A stretch of DNA of 64,000 bases from Pseudomonas fluorescens. GTDB taxonomy: Bacteria; Pseudomonadota; Gammaproteobacteria; Pseudomonadales; Pseudomonadaceae. The translations under genes and the position numbers were made by a program. The notes under the pieces were generated by a model. That model was given only the letters and a program-made list of their open reading frames with translations, had not been told where the DNA came from and did not search any database. The DNA is taken from contig NZ_MOBX01000003.1 in assembly GCF_003732425.1 (NCBI RefSeq), forward strand, positions 186,001-250,000. The letters are read 5' to 3'. This document shows, piece by piece, positions 57,784 to 64,000 of this stretch (position 1 is the first letter of the stretch; each line of letters begins with the position of its first letter).

Positions 57784-58556
57784 TCGAGTTGTCGACACCG
57801 ACAGCAGGTACCCATGGCCGCGTCGCGCTGGTTACGGGTGCCGCGCGTGGGATCGGTTTGGGCATTGCGGCCTGGCTAATCAGTGAAGGCTGGCAAGTGG
57901 TGCTGACCGATCTGGATCGTGTGCGCGGTTCGAAAGTGACGAAGGTGCTGGGTGAAAATGCCTGGTTCATTGCCATGGACGTTGCCGAGGAAAGTCAGGT
58001 GGCGCTCGGCGTGGCTGAAGTGTTGGGGCAGTTTGGTCGTCTCGATGCTTTGGTGTGCAACGCGGCAGTGGCTGATCCGCACAACATCACCCTGGAAAGC
58101 CTCGACCTGGCTTACTGGAATCGCGTGCTGGCGGTGAATCTCAGTGGGCCGATGCTGTTGGCCAAGCACTGTGCGCCGTATCTGCGTGCGCACAACGGTT
58201 CGATCGTCAATCTGGCGTCGACCCGTGCCGGGCAATCAGAACCTGATACCGAGGCTTATGCGGCGAGCAAGGGCGGTTTGCTGGCGCTCACGCATGCGTT
58301 GGCGATCAGTCTGGGGCCGGAGATTCGCGTCAACGCGGTCAGCCCGGGCTGGATCGATGCGCGCGATCCTTCTGCGCGGCGCGCCGAGCCGTTGGCTGAT
58401 GCCGATCATGCTCAGCATCCAGCGGGCAGGGTAGGGACGGTAGAGGACGTGGCGGCGATGGTTGCCTGGTTGCTGTCGAGGAATGCCGGGTTTGTCACCG
58501 GGCAGGAATTCGTCGTCGATGGTGGTATGACGAAAAAGATGATCTACAGCGAGTAG
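57780..58556 (+). CDS. Short-chain dehydrogenase/reductase
   Basis: This 258-residue NAD(P)-dependent oxidoreductase has the cofactor motif [20 protein letters not shown], the catalytic Ser in NLASTRAG and Tyr-x3-Lys in YAASKGGLL. The substrate is unknown. The start is a GTG overlapping the metZ stop by four bases, so it is translationally coupled. The N-terminal 15 residues before the Rossmann strand are not conserved-looking, and a later start cannot be excluded. Confidence 0.85.
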   Translation: MIELSTPTAGTHGRVALVTGAARGIGLGIAAWLISEGWQVVLTDLDRVRGSKVTKVLGENAWFIAMDVAEESQVALGVAEVLGQFGRLDALVCNAAVADPHNITLESLDLAYWNRVLAVNLSGPMLLAKHCAPYLRAHNGSIVNLASTRAGQSEPDTEAYAASKGGLLALTHALAISLGPEIRVNAVSPGWIDARDPSARRAEPLADADHAQHPAGRVGTVEDVAAMVAWLLSRNAGFVTGQEFVVDGGMTKKMIYSE

Positions 58557-58598
58557 GTCGTCTTGTTCTCCTGAATTTGTGTTGAATCAACTGACGCC

Positions 58599-58666
58599 TT
58601 CGCGAGCAGGCTCGCTCCCACATTTGGAATGCATACCCCTGTGGGAGCGGGTTTACCCGCGAAAGC
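58599..58666. repeat. Asymmetric REP inverted repeat
   Basis: The left arm (58599-58622) is the usual CGCGAGCAGGCTCGCTCCCACA. The right arm (58640-58666) reads GTGGGAGCGGGTTTACCCGCG, a different hairpin core. Confidence 0.85.
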
Positions 58667-58721
58667 AGTTTTGCAGGATTGAAGCAATTTCGTCTTTTTT
58701 AGAAAAACTTCAATCCTGCTA

Positions 58722-58750
58722 TTGACTTAGGTTCGCTACCTGCGTAAATT
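58722..58750 (+). promoter_or_regulatory. Promoter of the tRNA-Val/Asp cluster
   Basis: TTGACT (58722-58727) and TAAATT (58745-58750) are 17 bp apart, with a GC-rich discriminator, 22 bp before tRNA-Val. Confidence 0.8.
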
Positions 58751-58772
58751 TCGCGGCCTCGGAGATGCAAAC

Positions 58773-58848
58773 GGGTGATTAGCTCAGCTGGGAGAGCGTC
58801 TGCCTTACAAGCAGAATGTCGGCGGTTCGATCCCGTCATCACCCACCA
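58773..58848 (+). tRNA. tRNA-Val (TAC)
   Basis: 76 nt with encoded CCA. Anticodon loop CTTACAA, anticodon TAC. Acceptor GGGTGAT pairs with ATCACCC. Confidence 0.97.
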
Positions 58849-58904
58849 CTCCCCGAGAGACTTGCGTAAGCAAGAGCGTAGGCTGAAAGTGCCTGCACCG
58901 ACGC

Positions 58905-58981
58905 GCAGCGGTAGTTCAGTCGGTTAGAATACCGGCCTGTCACGCCGGGGGTCGCGGGTTCGAGTCCCGTCCGCTGCGCCA
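58905..58981 (+). tRNA. tRNA-Asp (GTC), copy 1
   Basis: 77 nt with encoded CCA. Anticodon loop CTGTCAC, anticodon GTC. Acceptor GCAGCGG pairs with CCGCTGC. Confidence 0.97.
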
Positions 58982-59075
58982 TATTTTACGAGTCAGGCAT
59001 TGTCTGGTTCGCGATTGCAAAGCGCCGAAGCTTGCAGTCAAAACGAGTTACTTGAGCGCAAGCTCAAAGCGATAC

Positions 59076-59152
59076 GCAGCGGTAGTTCAGTCGGTTAGAA
59101 TACCGGCCTGTCACGCCGGGGGTCGCGGGTTCGAGTCCCGTCCGCTGCGCCA
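59076..59152 (+). tRNA. tRNA-Asp (GTC), copy 2
   Basis: 77 nt, identical to copy 1 by eye. The two spacers are not alike. Confidence 0.97.
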
Positions 59153-59225
59153 TATCTGCTCCAAGGACCACTGAACGCCTTGAAGCACCGAGAACAGCCA
59201 TCGGCTGGTTCGGAATCGATAGCAA

Positions 59226-59255
59226 AGACCCTGGTCGAAAGACCGGGGTTTTTTG
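59226..59255 (+). terminator. Terminator of the tRNA-Val/Asp cluster
   Basis: ACCCTGGTC-GAAA-GACCGGGGT stem with a GNRA tetraloop and a run of Ts. Confidence 0.88.
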
Positions 59256-59318
59256 TGCCTGAAATTTGGCTGCTCTTCTTTTTCCTCCCCCTATCCCCGA
59301 ATCCAAAGCAAATCCCCA

Positions 59319-59407
59319 TGTGGGAGCGAGCCTGCTCGCGAAAGCGGTGTGTCAGCTAATAATGTGCTGGCTGACAGTAAGCCTTCGCGAGCAGGCTCGC
59401 TCCCACA
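59319..59407. repeat. REP inverted repeat, GAGCGAGCCTGCTCGCGA class
   Basis: Arms begin TGTGGGAGCGAGCCTGCTCG at 59319 and end at 59407 with the complement; GTGTCAGC/GCTGACAG pairs inside. Confidence 0.9.
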
Positions 59408-59649
59408 GGGGAGATATCTATTGTTTCGGTAATCTGCTGCGGTCTCACGTCGCATTGATTTTTTGATTCTTTAGTCAAATTTTTGTAACTGGTTGTTTGC
59501 TGCGAGCGGATAAACCTTTAAAGTTAACCTTTCGGTCAGCTTTGCACTGTCAACACGCCCTTTGTTTCGCCAGAAAGGGCTTCTGCAAGACTCGAGATTC
59601 CCAGTAGATAACCAGAAGGGCGGACACATAACCGCCCAGAGGATGATCC
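59408..59649 (+). other. Upstream region of the molybdenum hydroxylase operon
   Basis: An A/T-rich stretch (59440-59530) is the likely promoter zone, but I cannot fix -35/-10 hexamers. GCCCTT...AAGGGC (about 59561-59582) is a small hairpin. AGAGGA before the ATG is the ribosome site. No gene is supported. Confidence 0.4.
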
Positions 59650-62481
59650 ATGTCCAACCGTGATATATCCCGGCGCTCGTTCCTTCAGGGCGGGCTGGTG
59701 GCGGGTGTGAGCGTCACGCTCACGCCGCTCAGCAGTCAGGCGCTGGCTGCCTTGATGGAAACCAGCGTCACCGTGCCGTCCGAGAAATGGCTCGGCAACA
59801 ACGGCAAGGCGCGTCAGCGCAACGATGCCCTGTCCAAGGTCTGCGGCAGCAAAGTCTTTGCTCGCGACATCCGCTCCAAGGACATGCCGGGCTGGCCTGA
59901 GCAACAGGGCCACGCCATGCTGCTGAAAACCATCAAGGCTGACCGCATCTACGACGGCTATGACCTGTCGTGGCTCGGCGCTGACTTGCAGCCTGACCGC
60001 ATCGTCACCGCCGCCGATCTGGACAAGGACGGCATCGTCTTCCCTGAGGAGCACGCGCCGGATCCGTTGCTGCCGGAAGGCAAAGTGCCGATGTTCATCG
60101 GTCACCCGGTAGCGATCCTGATCTGGAACGACTTCGAGCGTTTCCGCCAGGCCAAGAACAAACTCAAATTCAATGACAAAGCGATTCGTTACGGCGCCAA
60201 AGTGCCGTTCTACGAAGGCGACCCCTACGGCAGCTTCCGCTACGTGCGCGTCGGCGGCCCGACCTCGGCCGACGAAGACGAATTCGCCAGCCTCAAAGAC
60301 TCGATCCTGTTCCCGATGTTGAAAAACCGTCGTCCGGTGTGGAATTCCCAGCCGAACCTGCACGGCAACCTGACCGAGCGCGGCCTGTTCTACGCCGACC
60401 GCATGAAGCAAGAGATCGATACGCCGCCAGACAATTGGCTGGTGTTCGATGAGCGCTACAAGACCCCGTCGATCGAGCCGGCCGCTATGGAGCCGGACAA
60501 CGGCAATGGCTGGTACGACCCGAAAACCAAGACCCTGCATTTCGTTGTGGCGACCCAGTGCCCGCTGGAGGCAGCGACCGAGACCGCGAAGATGATCGCG
60601 CCGTCGCGTTTCGGCCTCGATAACCTGAACATGCATCCGGGTTACACCGTCGGATACGGTTCCAAAGACCACAACATCTTCGTCTACTACGCAGCCCTCG
60701 CGGCGCTGTACGGCGCCGGTGTGCCGGTGCGTCTGGCCAACGACCGCTACGAGCAGTTCCAGAGCGGCATCAAGCGTCATCCGTTCGACATCCGCTACCA
60801 ACTGGCGGTGGACAAGAACGACTACACCTTCAAGATTTTCCGCGCGGAAATGAGCGTCGACGGTGGTGGCCGGATTAACTACAGTCCATCGGTAGCGGCG
60901 GTTGGCGCCACGGCGGCGCAATCGATCTACTACATGCCGCAGAACGATCTGCAGGTCACCGCTTACCACTCGCGTGGTGTTGAGGCGGGTTCCATGCGTG
61001 GCTACGGCACCCTGCAAAGCATGGCGGCGACCGAAATGATGGTCGACGAAATCGCCAATCGCCTCGGTGTCGATGCGATCGATCTGCGCCGCAAGAACGC
61101 CCTGCGTTCCGGCATGAAAAACACTCAGGGCGCGATCCCGGCCGGTGCTCTGCGCCTGCATGAAATTCTCGACAAGGCTTCGGTGCACGAAGTCTGGAAA
61201 AACCGCGACGCGATCAAGAAGCAGCGCGAAGCGGCCGACCCGGACAACTGGTACGGCGTTGGTTTTGCCATTTGCCAGAAAGACTTCGGCACCGGTTCCG
61301 AAGCGCCGATGGCCAGCATCGAATTCACTGCTGACGGTTGCATCACTCTGCGCCACATCGGCATCGAAATCGGCACCGGCATGTCCACCTCGCAAGCCCT
61401 GGTGGTGGCCGATTTCCTCGGCAGCCCGGCACACGAAGTGAAGACCGGCGAAACCGAATGGAAGGAAATGCAGCTGATCACCAGCGGCAATCCGTACATC
61501 ATGAGCCAGGCCGAGCAGGACAATCTGCTGCGCAACCCGCGTTGGGTGGGCAAATTGGCTTCGGCCTCGTCGGCGACCAACTCGGCTTACTACTTCAGTC
61601 ACGCCACCCGTGAAGCGGCACGCGTGCTGTTCAACAACGGTCTGTGGCCGGCGGCCATGGAAATCTGGCGTCAGGGCCCTTATGGCGGTCAAGCCAACCC
61701 TTACGTCGTGCGTCGCGAAGATGCGCATTGGGTCGACGGCAAACTCACGGCCAACGGCATGCAGCCGTTGAGTTTCGAAGAGCTGGCCAAACACGCTCAC
61801 GAGCGTGGTCTGGTGACCGGCGCTACCGTTCACGCATTCAACCGCTGGAGCTGGGCCGAGGCCGAATACAGCATCGACGGCGTGCGCGAGCGTCTGCCGC
61901 TTGACGGTCTGGCGGTGAAATATGGCGATGGCGCGCCGAAGGCGAAGAAAGCGCTGATGAACACGGCGGGTTTCCACCTGCTGGATCGCCAGAACATCAA
62001 TTACCCGGTGGTTCAGCTGAACAACGCCGCCGTGACTTACTACAGCCCGGTTGCGACGCTGGTCGAGCTGAAGGTCAACAAAGGCTCGGCGGAAGTCGAA
62101 GTGCTCAACCACCATTCGTGGGTCGAGTGCGGTCGTGTGTTGGTCGAAGAATTGGTCAAGGGCCAGCTCGAAGGCGGTATCGCCATGGGCATCGGCCACG
62201 CCTTGATGGAAGAAATGCCGCTGTATGAAGGCGGACCGGGGGAGGGTGACTGGAACTTCAACCGTTACCGTTTGCCGATGGCCCGTCACGTTGCCGTGTG
62301 GAAGCAGACTGCTGAGATTCTGCCGCCGCTGTCGCCAAGCGACCCGTCCAAAGGCATCGCCGAAGTGGTGATGATCCCGATCGTCGGCGCCATTGGTAAT
62401 GCCGTGGCCCACGCCATCGGTAAACGTGTTCGCGACCTGCCAATCACTGCTGCGCGCATCAAGGAGGCCCTCAATGGCTAA
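59650..62481 (+). CDS. Periplasmic molybdopterin hydroxylase, large subunit (xanthine dehydrogenase family)
   Basis: This is a 943-residue Mo subunit. A Tat signal (SRRSFLQGGLVAG, residues 7-19) directs folded export. The xanthine-dehydrogenase-type Moco domains follow (VCGSKVFARDI, GHPVAILIW, GYTVGYGSKDHN, MRGYGTLQS). It ends with KGIAEVVMIPIVGAIGNAVA, which has the catalytic Glu. It resembles IorB/NicB-like subunits that hydroxylate N-heterocycles or oxidise aldehydes, but is longer than most (usually about 750-800 residues). The substrate is unknown. The 2Fe-2S subunit gene overlaps it by 8 bp and a triheme cytochrome follows, giving a three-part electron path to the respiratory chain. Confidence 0.87.
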   Translation: MSNRDISRRSFLQGGLVAGVSVTLTPLSSQALAALMETSVTVPSEKWLGNNGKARQRNDALSKVCGSKVFARDIRSKDMPGWPEQQGHAMLLKTIKADRIYDGYDLSWLGADLQPDRIVTAADLDKDGIVFPEEHAPDPLLPEGKVPMFIGHPVAILIWNDFERFRQAKNKLKFNDKAIRYGAKVPFYEGDPYGSFRYVRVGGPTSADEDEFASLKDSILFPMLKNRRPVWNSQPNLHGNLTERGLFYADRMKQEIDTPPDNWLVFDERYKTPSIEPAAMEPDNGNGWYDPKTKTLHFVVATQCPLEAATETAKMIAPSRFGLDNLNMHPGYTVGYGSKDHNIFVYYAALAALYGAGVPVRLANDRYEQFQSGIKRHPFDIRYQLAVDKNDYTFKIFRAEMSVDGGGRINYSPSVAAVGATAAQSIYYMPQNDLQVTAYHSRGVEAGSMRGYGTLQSMAATEMMVDEIANRLGVDAIDLRRKNALRSGMKNTQGAIPAGALRLHEILDKASVHEVWKNRDAIKKQREAADPDNWYGVGFAICQKDFGTGSEAPMASIEFTADGCITLRHIGIEIGTGMSTSQALVVADFLGSPAHEVKTGETEWKEMQLITSGNPYIMSQAEQDNLLRNPRWVGKLASASSATNSAYYFSHATREAARVLFNNGLWPAAMEIWRQGPYGGQANPYVVRREDAHWVDGKLTANGMQPLSFEELAKHAHERGLVTGATVHAFNRWSWAEAEYSIDGVRERLPLDGLAVKYGDGAPKAKKALMNTAGFHLLDRQNINYPVVQLNNAAVTYYSPVATLVELKVNKGSAEVEVLNHHSWVECGRVLVEELVKGQLEGGIAMGIGHALMEEMPLYEGGPGEGDWNFNRYRLPMARHVAVWKQTAEILPPLSPSDPSKGIAEVVMIPIVGAIGNAVAHAIGKRVRDLPITAARIKEALNG

Positions 62482-63013
62482 CCGTCCGCTTCAACTGACC
62501 CTCAACGGTCAATCCGTCGGCCCGGTGGACATCCCTGATGACCTGCCGATGATCGACTACCTGCACGAATACAAAAACCTCACCGGTTCGCGCCTGGGCT
62601 GCGGCCAGGGCATCTGTCACGCCTGCGTGGTGATCGTCGATAACCCGGACGGCACCAGCGAAGAAGTGCGCACCTGCATCACCGGCGCGCATTACTTCGA
62701 AGGCAAGAAAGTCCGCACCATCGAATCGCACGCCAAGCGTGACGAGAGCGGCCAGGTCACCGAGCTGAATCCGATCCAGCAACGCTTCGTCGACGAGTTC
62801 GCCTTCCAGTGCAGCTACTGCGCACCAGGTTTCGTCAACGCTGCGACGGTGTTGGTCGAGAAGCTGCAACGCCAGCCGACCGTGCAAAGCAAGCTCGAAC
62901 AAGTCATCGAGGACAGCCTCGGCCATCACGTCTGCCGTTGCACCGGGTACGTGCGTTACTACAACGCCACCCGCAACGTGCTGACCGATCTCGGCCTGGT
63001 CAAGGAGGGTTAA
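62474..63013 (+). CDS. 2Fe-2S subunit of the molybdenum hydroxylase
   Basis: This 179-residue subunit has two 2Fe-2S centres. The plant-type one is C-x4-C-x2-C in GCGQGICHACVV plus the Cys of VRTC. The second is C-x2-C in FQCSYCAPG and C-x-C in HHVCRCTGYVRY. It passes electrons from Moco to the cytochrome. It has no signal peptide, so it probably travels with the Tat-bearing large subunit. AAGGAGG precedes the ATG, and the gene overlaps the large subunit by 8 bp. Confidence 0.92.
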   Translation: MANRPLQLTLNGQSVGPVDIPDDLPMIDYLHEYKNLTGSRLGCGQGICHACVVIVDNPDGTSEEVRTCITGAHYFEGKKVRTIESHAKRDESGQVTELNPIQQRFVDEFAFQCSYCAPGFVNAATVLVEKLQRQPTVQSKLEQVIEDSLGHHVCRCTGYVRYYNATRNVLTDLGLVKEG

Positions 63014-63015
63014 GC

Positions 63016-64000
63016 ATGAAGCTTTTTCTGACCCGCCTCACCCTGGCGGTTGGCCTCGCTGCGCCGGTGTTGTTTGCCCATGCTGATGATCAGGTCAAGC
63101 GTGGCGAGTATCTCGCTCGCGCCGCCGATTGCATGGCCTGTCACGCTGCTGCGGGTGGTGCGCCGTTTGCCGGCGGTCTGCCGATCGTCTCGCCATTCGG
63201 CACGATCTACGGCACCAACATCACCCCGAGCAAGGAGCATGGCATTGGTTTGTACAGCGATGACGAGTTCTTTGCTGCGCTGACCGAGGGCAAGCGTCGT
63301 GATGGCGCAAACCTGTATCCGGCGATGCCGTACACCTCTTATCACCTGATGCCGCGTGCAGATTCTGACGCGATCCATGCGTACCTGAAAACCATCGAGC
63401 CGATCGAGCGCGCAGCGCCGGTTACCAGCCTGAGCTTTCCGTTCAATGTGCGTCCGGGCCTGATCGGCTGGAACATGATGTACGGCAAAGCGCTGAAGCT
63501 GGAGCCGGCCGAAGGCAAAAGCGAAGCCTGGAAACGCGGCCAGTACATGGTCGAGGTGCTTGGTCATTGCGGCGAATGCCACACGCCGCGTGGCCTTCCA
63601 GGGGCGATGCAGTTGGACAAGCGCCTCACCGGCGGCATCCTCAATGGTTATCTGGCGCCGAGCCTGCTGGCCACTGATCTGGCTGCGCGCGGCTGGAACG
63701 AACAGGATTTGAGCACGTTCCTCAAGCACGGCATGAGTGCGCAGGGGACGATGTTCAACGAGATGTTCCCGGTGTTTCACAACAGCACTCAAGGTCTGAA
63801 CGATAGCGATCTGGCGGCGATGGCGACGTTCCTGCTCGGCGACAAACCGCCGGCAGCCAAAGCGCTGGTTGAAGTGCCGGTAGAACAGCTCAGCGCCAGT
63901 GCCCAGCGCGGTCGTCAGGAGTACCTGAATGTCTGCGCCGGTTGCCATGCTGCGGGTGGCGAAGGCAAACCGCATATCGCGGTGGCCATGCGTGGCAACA
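63016..64000 (+). CDS. Triheme cytochrome c subunit (3'-truncated)
   Basis: The frame stays open to the window end (328 codons seen). A Sec signal peptide (MKLFLTRLTLAVGLAAPVLF, ending AHA) leads to three heme c motifs: CMACH (39-43), CGECH (185-189) and CAGCH (307-311). This is the layout of the cytochrome subunit of periplasmic alcohol or aldehyde dehydrogenases and NicB-like systems. It should take electrons from the 2Fe-2S subunit and deliver them to quinone or an oxidase. It starts two bases after the previous stop, with AAGGAGGG upstream. Confidence 0.92.
   Translation, partial: MKLFLTRLTLAVGLAAPVLFAHADDQVKRGEYLARAADCMACHAAAGGAPFAGGLPIVSPFGTIYGTNITPSKEHGIGLYSDDEFFAALTEGKRRDGANLYPAMPYTSYHLMPRADSDAIHAYLKTIEPIERAAPVTSLSFPFNVRPGLIGWNMMYGKALKLEPAEGKSEAWKRGQYMVEVLGHCGECHTPRGLPGAMQLDKRLTGGILNGYLAPSLLATDLAARGWNEQDLSTFLKHGMSAQGTMFNEMFPVFHNSTQGLNDSDLAAMATFLLGDKPPAAKALVEVPVEQLSASAQRGRQEYLNVCAGCHAAGGEGKPHIAVAMRGN

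Noticed and set aside
59536..62412. Open frame of about 950 codons opposite the Mo subunit
   Set aside because: Arg/His/Val-rich composition with no domain, while the plus strand encodes a clear Tat-exported enzyme.

Overview
The window is ordinary GC-rich chromosome of a Pseudomonas, most likely of the P. fluorescens group. Three things point there: the gene order leuC-leuD-methyltransferase-leuB-asd-asd homologue-fimV-truA-trpF-accD-folC-SPOR-cvpA-purF-metZ-SDR, which I recall as the P. aeruginosa PA3121-PA3106 order; the many 'gggagcgagcctgctcgcgaa' REP palindromes; and the tRNA arrangement. I see no prophage, insertion sequence or CRISPR array.

Region 1 (1-8880) is the most unusual part. 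After the tail of an OmpA-family gene come an AIDA-like autotransporter, a degenerate receiver-only protein, a RocR-like REC-EAL phosphodiesterase, a second degenerate receiver, a BvgA/RocA1-like NarL-family regulator and a BvgS/RocS1-like hybrid sensor kinase (two periplasmic solute-binding domains, HisKA, HATPase, REC, HPt). Inverted TTTCCTA heptads, which match the Bordetella BvgA site as I recall it, lie before the autotransporter and before the REC-EAL gene. In both places the boxes are 21 bp apart and sit 24 bp before a possible -10 element. I read the locus as one surface-adhesion/c-di-GMP switch.

Region 2 (8885-17640) holds housekeeping and accessory genes: an aldo/keto reductase, pirin, an MscS-type channel with a cyclic-nucleotide-binding-like domain, exonuclease III, arylamine N-acetyltransferase, a BrnT/BrnA toxin-antitoxin pair, an NCS2 purine permease behind a GntR-type palindrome, tRNA-Asn and two tiny genes. 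Region 3 (17860-28620) has an aromatic/aspartate aminotransferase, uvrB, an EmrAB-type efflux pair, gltX, a duplicated tRNA Ala-Glu-Ala-Glu cluster, a TetR regulator with a clear operator next to an alpha/beta hydrolase, and a thioesterase.

Region 4 (28777-39893) has dusC, an Hsp20 gene with a sigma-32 promoter and a ROSE-type RNA thermometer, a specialised Hsp70 cluster (DUF1266 protein and divergent J-domain protein, convergent with hscC), a five-PAS GGDEF-EAL protein and a LysR regulator divergent from leuC. Region 5 (40034-58556) is the leucine/lysine/tryptophan/folate/fatty-acid/purine/methionine block listed above. Region 6 (58773-64000) has tRNA-Val and two tRNA-Asp genes, then a periplasmic molybdenum hydroxylase operon (Tat-exported Mo subunit, 2Fe-2S subunit, triheme cytochrome c) cut by the right end.

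Many genes here have an in-frame TTG/GTG upstream of a better-supported ATG. Starts were chosen by Shine-Dalgarno spacing and family N-termini. All homology statements come from reading the sequences, not from searches.
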